Assembly: GCA_947311845.1 (NCBI GenBank)
Contig: CAMZMU010000075.1
Coordinates: 24,155,421-24,219,420, forward strand
Source: Poa pratensis
Lineage: Eukaryota; Streptophyta; Magnoliopsida; Poales; Poaceae
Length of the DNA stretch: 64,000 nucleotides
Direction: 5' to 3'
Shown here: positions 56,787 through 64,000 of the stretch, one piece after another
Layout of the letters: every line of letters begins with the position of its first letter
Position numbering within the stretch: the first letter of the stretch is position 1
Notes under the pieces: generated by a model
What the model saw: the letters and a program-made list of their open reading frames with translations, nothing else
Database searches by the model: none
Told to the model about the DNA's origin: nothing
Translations under genes and position numbers: made by a program

Positions 56787-58846
56787 AGAAAGGACAAGGA
56801 TGTCGCCTAGAGGTGGGTGAATAGGCGATTAAAAACTTTTCCGGTTTATGCTTGATAATTGCGGAATAAAACTAGTTGTTTAAATTAACAAACCAACAAC
56901 CTAAATACTATGCTCACCTATGTGCACCAACAACTTATGCTAAGCAAGACAAGCAACAAGGTGATAGCAATATAGAATACTTCAAGCACGAAGGCTATCA
57001 CAATGTAAAGTGCATAAGTAAAGAGCTCGGGTATAGAAATAACCGATACACGCGGAGACGAAGATGTATTCCCGAGTTCCTCCTTTTTAGGGGAGTACGT
57101 CTCGTTGGAGAGGTGTGAGCCACCACAATAGGTCGGTCTCAACGCCACAAAGGCTTCACCTTTTTCTCTGATGAACCGCGTCACAAAAGGTTTGGTTCAC
57201 CTTCCACTATCGAAATCTTCGAGGCGGAATCCGGAGCCTTTACAACAACAACTCGGGGCACAACCCACAACTGGATTGGGGGCTCCCGGATGGCTACAAG
57301 TGACCACAAAAGGTCTCAATCACCACAATGGCGTCTAGTGTCCAAAGACGCAAGAGTAACAAGCTCACAAACTTTCAACTTCCACGAATCCTCGTGGAGA
57401 GCACAAACCGATGCACAAAGCAATGGCAAGAACACAAGAAGTGCTCAAGTCCTTCACTCCCAAATCCCAACAAAAGCAACTAATGCTTGTGGGGGGAGAA
57501 GAGAGGAAGAAAAAAGAAAAACTCAACAAATGGAACTTCAAGATCTAGATCAAGAGACTTCCCCTCACTTAGAGGAGAGATGGATTAGTGGAAATGTAGA
57601 TCTAGATCTTCTCTCTCTTTTCCCTCGAAGATATGGAAGAATCATGGGAGGGATTGAGAGGGGGCAAGCTTTTCAAGGGTCAACAATGGAGGAGAGAGAG
57701 GGGAAAACGTGCTTGGCTTTTGGGGAATAAGGCCTATATATAGGGCAAGATAAAATCTGCCCGTTACACAGTTTTCGTACTTTTCGGTATCAGATACGGA
57801 ATAATCCGGAACAAATTCCAGGTTGGAAAAACAATACTGGACCCGTCTGGAATCGCCGGTTCTTACCCGAAATATTTCCGGAATTCCGGATCTGAAACTG
57901 AGGCAAAATAGGAAAAGTACTCAATACGAAAACTGCAATATCTTTTTCATCCGGACTCCGATTTCGATGTTCTTGGGCTCGTTGGAATCACCACAACGAG
58001 CACTACAAGATTATGCAGAGAAAACATCATAGTCCAAAGATGGAGGATAAAACCAAATATAGAAAGGTAAAACCTCTCTAGAAAAGAACGACCGGTAAAA
58101 CCTCCAACATCAAAAACGCAACAAGATATTCATATGAAATCCGTTTTTGATGAACTAGAGCTTGGTATGGAGATGAACACAAGATCTAAATTATCACATG
58201 GATAAAAGCCAAATAAGAACCAAGAAAGATGATATTCCAAGTATGCAAATGTTTGAGCTCTCCACAAAGATGCGATCAAGTTACTCACTTGAGAGCCCCT
58301 CCTGATAGTACGCCGTCTATCATATAACCGGTCTCCCACTAACACCATAAGACCGGTAAAATAGAAAACCTATCAAGATCATACCTATGCCTTGCGCATT
58401 CCACTTGAGATAGATGATGACGATCTTGACTCCCTCAAGTTGGAAAACCTTTCTTGATTGTGCTTCCTAGCACATGCTTGATGAAGACTTCTCCAAATAC
58501 TCCCCCATACCTCATGATCGGAGAGGCTTGCTAATCTCCGTCTTCATGAATCCACTTGCACTTCATCTTCTTATCTTGATAAATATGATGGCTTGGAGAT
58601 AACATGAATGTTCACTCAATCTTCTTTTCCAAGCCATGCTTGCAATAAGCTCAACTCTTCACATGACCATTCTTCATATAAAACCTTGAATAGAGCATTG
58701 ATCATCATGTAATCTTCTAGAGTCCAACACATGAACTCCAATCTTTTCCTATGGACAAGATCTACAAGAATATCTCAATGCAAACATTAGTCCATACGGA
58801 TTTTCATTAATTACCAAAACCACGCATGGGGCAACATGCACTTTCA
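56787..58846 (-). repeat. 3' LTR of second Sirevirus element
   Basis: On the minus strand starts TGAAAGTGCATGTTGCCCCA at 58846. Near the other end it shares CCAACGAGACGTACTCCCCT with the LTR at 41219, so the two elements are related but of different families. CCCTATATATAGGCC near 57740 is a TATA element. The last base pair is eroded (TAAGAAAGG where TGAAAGG is expected on the plus strand). Confidence 0.85.
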
Positions 58847-59024
58847 ATCTCCCCCATTTTGGTAATTGATGACAATCCCTTTTACGAGGGTTTATACAAT
58901 GAATAATAAGCAACCAAGCAACACAAAGAGCAAGGATGCAAGAGCATGAAAGGCAAATGCTTAAGAATGAAACTAAAGCATAAAACCAACATCCCTTTAA
59001 ACCCTCTAAACTTCTCCCCCATTG
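58847..59024 (-). other. Two polypurine tracts of second Sirevirus element
   Basis: On the minus strand AAAATGGGGGAGAT (58860-58847), adjoining the LTR, and AATGGGGGAGAAG (59024-59012) about 160 bp upstream. Confidence 0.85.
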
Positions 59025-62000
59025 GCATCGATTGCCAAAATGGGAGGAAAAATTTAGAAGGCCAATATAGTAAGAGCTCCCCATAATGTGTGCATTTCTC
59101 ATAATATGAGTGAAATCAAATGCACATATCCAATGACGAATAGTTGGGGAGGAGATCAAACTATATTGAGGATATAAAGATTGCAAAAGAAAAACAAATT
59201 GAAAGATACGTCGACAAAAGAAGTAACCAATCAAAGGATCCGAAAAACCAATAGAACATAAGAAGATATTATGATGAGATCAACCAAGTGTTCTAATAAT
59301 CAAGAGGGAACTCCCCAAGGTACGTGTGCACAATAAGGATTTGTATTTCAATATAGTGTGCACAACATGGAATCCTCACTCCCTCCTAGATAATTTTAAA
59401 CACAAACACGTGCAAGAGAGCATAAGATAAAGAAGCAATCTAACATGCAACAAACAAAATGTTGAGAAACAAGAGCAAGGAGTAACAAATAAAGACTTGC
59501 TCAACCGAAAGAGATGGGTGTGATATAGAAAGACATTTTAGTAGAGTAATGCAAGGATGAGCGAGCATCAACATAGCCTTTCAAAATATGAGGCACATAG
59601 TGCATATCATGTCGTTCACATACACACAACCCAAAGAAGATATAGCAAATAAGTCCACAAGCTTATTAAGATGCAAAAAGGGATAGCAAAAGAAAAACAA
59701 AGCTTGTGCCTTTTAGAAACCACCAAAGAACCAAAAACAATAAAGGTGGTTACTAAAGAATTGGAATACCAATTAAAGATGTAACTACTATCATGTGTAT
59801 AAGTTTCTAAGTAGACACCAATCATAAGATATAGGTCCACAAAGAAACATGCACATACAAAATAGGTATAAAGTTAGAGAACATGATATCCAAGAGGAAG
59901 TCATAAATATACCAATAAGATCTTTGCTTAAAAGCATAGCACAAAGCTCAATTTTATCTTAAAGGGATATAGATGAACTTCCAACACATACTCATCGTAG
60001 CATCAAAAATATCCACAAGGGATAAGGTGAAAAATGGGATGCTCCGAGAAAGATAACAAGTATCGTAAAAGGCAAATGATTTTGAAAAGCATCAATATTG
60101 CATATGTGAGACATAGAGTAGAAAGTGCTAGATTAACATATTTGGGATTGATGAATCATGAAAATGATTATATATATTCCCCTTGATATGTAATCATCCC
60201 GGCTTGCCCACATTTGCAATAAAGTTGTTTTGCAAGGACCAAATGAATTGAAACAAAAGAGATTCATGCCAAGAAACAACCTACACAAGGTTGAAAGCTA
60301 GAAAAGTATGCACGAGGTAGATACTTGTTACCGAGATAGCATTGGGTGATGTAGAAGATAAGAGTTTATGATCATTATAGCTTGGCTCCAATAAGCACAT
60401 GGTGATAACACTTTCCTTGTAAATGAGACATGCTTTCAATGCACCTCCGATGTACCTAACACAAATTCAAGTACAACATGGTACCCAAACTCATTGGGTC
60501 CAAAGTAGTTAGATCAACTACAATACATAGGACAAACTCCACATAAATATGTGCATATTGATATGAAATTGAATTTCATGCACACCTTAGCCATTTAGGA
60601 TTTGATGGAGTTTATCTCATATATTGGATCAACGAAAGTAAGCATGCCATAAGATATACATATAGTAAATATGCATGCACAAGACTTTCAAGAACCAAAT
60701 GAGATATAATTTGGACAAAACACCAATTAAACCAAGAAAGCACACACAAGTGTGACAAGAAAAAGAATTGTCTAAATTATATCAAAGACCCAAATCAACA
60801 CATGATTGAAGATACCACTTTGAAAATATACCAAATGATGAAAATACCATCAAGGAATAAACCAAACCCTCTACACTTTTCATGATGGCACAAAGTACCA
60901 AGACAAAAAATGTTTATCTTCCAAAGAGACACGTCATCGGGATCAAATACCAAATGAAGACAACTAATGTTCAAAAGCATATAGGATTGCTCCCCCAAGA
61001 TTTGTGCATTATTTATGATCTTGCATTTGAATACAAAATGCACACAAATGGGATCATCACTCTCCATACATATTATTCAAACACTAGTCAAGTTCAAGGA
61101 AAGCAATAAGATACAAAACCAATTTTAAGGAATGTTGTTCTACTCAATGTAGGATTGCTTCCCAAGAATAGTGCATTATCTAGAAGTATGACTTTGAATG
61201 TAAATGCACAAGAATGGGATCATTGCTTTTCCTAACTCAAGAAGGCATAAAACAAATTTTGAGTAGAGCAACAAGGATCCAAGGATACAAGGAAGACAAG
61301 AGAGAGTTAGATCAAAACAAATCCTTGGCAATAAAATAAGGCAATTCAAAGCAAGAACCAATATGAAGATGGTCTACAAATTCCACCACAATTATGAGTA
61401 TCACTTGTCATGGACAAGGAGTATATAGAGATATTTCTCGGTGGTATGTAGAAATGATATTCAAGACCAACTTCACAACAAATAAGCATATGGCAAAGGA
61501 TAGGAATTAAAAGCCATGCTTAGATAGATAGATATTCTTGATAGCTTCAATATTCACACGATCATGCAAAGCAACTACAAAGAGTAGCTTGAAGCAATTG
61601 GTTTCCCAAAAAGATATATGCGAACATATTTGGGGAAACCATACCAAGAAAGTCCATCACAAACAAGATCCAAAAGAGAGAGACAAAAATTATTTAAGCA
61701 AATATGGAACTTGTTTGAGGAACATGCCACATAGGAACAAGATAATTAACAATATCAATTCTAGGTGGCAAAACCTCACATGTTCACATTTTCTAGGCTT
61801 GTAATATGCACATAGCTTATTACTCACCCATAATGTGATAATCCATTTCTTAACAAGAGGCAAACAAAACAAACTAGAGATAATTAATGGACATTATAGA
61901 ATTTGAATTTCTCATGAGAATGACATACCACATAGATAGTAGATAATATTAATATATCAACACTAAGTGTTATTCCTCATATAAACACATTTTTAGGATT

Positions 62001-62394
62001 GTGAAGTGCACGAAGCGTATCACTTTCCCAAAATGGGATGGTCCATTAATCTCTCAAAGAGAGCCAACAAGAAAAGATAGCAAATAAAAGCAATAAGGCT
62101 CAAAACAAGTAAATGGTGTGCAAACCAACATATACATACTTGATTTCTCAAGATAAGTAAGTAGAGAGCACAACATACAAACACTAGTAAGGTACAAAAC
62201 CAAACACATGCAAGGTGCAAGCAACTTTCAATGTATATATGATTTAAATAAAAGTTATCGCAAGGAGGAACATTGGATATGATATAGAACAATATAATCC
62301 AAATGACTTGGCTTGAGAGAATATAATAGATGAAGATCCCTTAATTCTTCATGATGTAGCCAAGTCTCCAATGCCCTCCAACAACACCTATTGA
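59025..62394 (-). other. Pol-less interior with diverged tandem units
   Basis: No protease, integrase, RT or RNase H motif in any frame. From about 60980 to 62080 units recur, each with a phrase like GGATTGCT(T/C)CCCAAGA, GTGCATTAT, then GCACA(A)GAATGGGATCAT(T/C); the best two are at about 60980-61140 and 61145-61290, and more decayed ones near 61800 and 62005. Open frames are short and AT-driven. Confidence 0.7.
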
Positions 62395-64000
62395 TCAAGT
62401 TTTAACTTGTTGGTCCCCAACCAAGTTGGGTCTTAAGAGGTTAGTCACAACACCACTTTGAGTACCAACATATTTGGCAAACACATTGCCAACCTTATCC
62501 TTCTGAAGAGAATAAACATCATCAATTATAATGGGGTTGGATAAGGTACCATTAGTGCATGAAGAAGCAAAGTGGCCCTTCTCACGGCATATGTAGCAAC
62601 ATTTGCTTCCTCCCTTCTTCTTAGTTGGAATCTCGACTTGAGGAGGGGTAGCATGATTTTTCTTGGGAAGTGGTCGATCTTCAATTGAGGAACTTGAGTT
62701 TGAGCTTGATGCCTCTTCCTTGTTGCTTCTCACTAAGAGACTTCTTCTTCAAAGGGCAAGATCTAACATGGTGCCCTTCAACTTTGCACTTGAAGCAAAT
62801 AATCTTGGCCGAATCTTTAACTTGTTCTTGGCCCTTTTTCTTCTTTTATACTTGGACTTGTTCTTGATATTGGAGTTGAATCCAAGTCCACTCTTGTCAT
62901 TGGGGCGTCTTTGAACACTCAACATATTGTCAAGTGTAGAATCCTCAACATGACGCTTTTCCAAGTCTTTCTTCAAAGAAGTGACTTGAGCCTTGAGCTC
63001 ATTTAATTCCTCTACATGGTTAGTATCAACACAAACACTAGAGGAAGTAGAGGCTTCATTGTTAGAGCAACAAGGCAATGAAAGTAATTCATCACAAGAT
63101 TTAGCAATGGCATGAGAGGATGAATCACTAGGACTAGCACTTGGCAATATAGCATTTCTAGTAGAAGTTGTGCCATTGTCCACATGAGGCTCACAAGATG
63201 TTAACTTTATAGTGATAGCCTCATGAGCTAACTTTAGCCTAGCATGGGATGCTAGAAGATCCTTATTAGAGCTAGAGAGCTTTTCATGACTTTCTTCCTA
63301 TTTCCCATACTTGCTAGTTAGCAACTCAAGTTGAGCCCTCAGCTCAACATTTTCCTTCAAAATAGATGCTTCACGAGAAGTGGAGTTAGTAGCACAAGCA
63401 TCATTATCATTAGCAATGGAAGGAGACAACTTGGCAAGCTCATCATTTTTAGATAGTTGAATTTGGAGTTGATCATGAGACTTGCTAAGGAGAGAATGTT
63501 CACTTTCCAAAGCCTTATGAGCTTTGTCAAGTCTCTCTATATCCTCAATTAGTCTAGCATTGCCAACACCAAATTCAACCTTTTCCTTTTTAAGCACTTT
63601 ATATTTAGCAATAGCATGATCTCTTTCCTTAATGATTTTAGCAATAATAAGATCATTTGTTTCATCAAGGGATGCAAGTTTCTCCTCAAGAGACACTCGA
63701 AGCTCTTGCTCTTCCTCAAGGGCATTCTCTAAGGATGTTTTTTCCATAGCATCCTCTCTCTCTCAATTCTTCCCTTTTCTTCAATGACTTCGCAACTCTT
63801 AATAGCATAAGTCAAAATTTTACATAAAGGGGAGATAGCTTTACTACCTTTAGGGAGAGCACAAATACCATCTCACCCTTCTCTTTTAGGGAGTCGACAT
63901 CATTATCTTCTCCATAACAATCCTCATCCTCATCATCACAAGATGTAGAGGGTTCCAAAGGTGGTACCTTTGAATCCCTAGCCATAAGGCACATGTGAGA
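62395..64000 (-). pseudogene. Gag of second Sirevirus element, frameshifted and partial
   Basis: Minus-strand frames from 63994 down: CLMARDSKVPPLEPSTSC with an acidic run, then a coiled coil (EEEQELRVSLEEKLASLDET, IIKERDHAIAKYK) very like the gag tail of the element at 41219, then a basic region and two CCHC zinc knuckles, CFKCKVEGHHVRSC (about 62790) and CYICREKGHFASSC (about 62590). The first knuckle is in a different frame from the sequence on either side, so there are frameshifts near 62750-62830. The frame stops at 62395. The capsid part lies beyond the window. Confidence 0.8.

Larger units (their letters stand above)
56787..64000 (-). mobile_element. Second Sirevirus-type element, reverse, gag without pol, cut by window
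   Basis: An LTR of about 2.06 kb (56787-58846) has, on the minus strand, a polypurine tract directly upstream, so it is the 3' LTR of a minus-strand element. Upstream (higher coordinates) are 3.5 kb without any pol motif, then gag-type sequence from 62395 to the window end. A Sirevirus with gag next to a non-coding region and no pol is a non-autonomous deletion derivative. The 5' LTR and primer site lie beyond 64000, and no target duplication can be tested. Confidence 0.85.

Noticed and set aside
1..64000. CRISPR array, rRNA, tRNA or bacterial gene cluster
   Set aside because: No regular short repeats with unique spacers, no rRNA motif, no cloverleaf noticed; the only tRNA-like sequences are the retrotransposon primer sites.

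Overview
This is a stretch of a grass nuclear genome, most likely Pooideae (the wheat, barley, oat and ryegrass group). The signs are spliced plant genes with GT-AG introns, Stowaway MITEs with CTCCCTCCGT ends, a BARE/Angela-type Ty1-copia LTR, Sirevirus-type Ty1-copia elements, an LTR element with a tRNA-Asp primer site, L1-type LINEs, PIF/Harbinger, hAT and Mutator DNA transposons, and two Helitron 3' ends. There is no operon logic, ribosome binding site, CRISPR array or rRNA; I saw no tRNA gene. Two host genes look complete, both on the minus strand; nearly everything else is mobile DNA and its debris.

Layout. 1-982 is the end of a copia LTR. 983-1281 is a gene remnant split by a hAT MITE. 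1678-5148 is a 3.5 kb PIF/Harbinger element with broken Myb/SANT and transposase genes, sharing one TAA target site with a second Harbinger-type element (5152-6304). 6671-8320 is a 5'-truncated LINE. 9353-9970 holds a fold-back MITE and a 72 bp Stowaway. 10430-11652 is GC-rich DNA ending in a piece of an actin gene. 11653-13961 is AT-rich DNA without genes. 13967-22426 is a short-LTR non-autonomous copia element whose 1.26 kb body was invaded by a reverse-oriented LTR element carrying an unknown protein instead of gag-pol.

23636-27092 is a 12-exon pectin acetylesterase gene with a Mutator-type insertion in intron 2. 27093-35280 is non-genic: Stowaways, a GC-rich tract with a palindromic TATA element, a long inverted-repeat element, and two related Helitrons in opposite orientation. 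35281-38900 is a gene for an unnamed plant protein with a WAPDVYDP motif; its first intron holds a hAT element and a 379 bp tandem duplication. 39020-55527 is a LINE with a 15 bp target duplication, inserted close to the 5' end of that gene; its reverse transcriptase is split by an 11.8 kb Sirevirus (41219-53052) with a 5 bp duplication, broken gag and pol, and a third gene region between pol and the 3' LTR. 56787-64000 is a second Sirevirus, reverse orientation, running off the window: LTR, two polypurine tracts, a 3.5 kb stretch without pol, then gag.

Insertion order can be read from the nesting: LINE before Sirevirus; short-LTR copia before the tRNA-Asp element; pectin acetylesterase intron before Mutator. 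The two Sirevirus LTRs differ only by insertions and deletions, with no substitutions that I could find. This could mean a very young insertion, uncorrected sequence error, or both, so the many single-base frameshifts in the mobile elements should be read with care.
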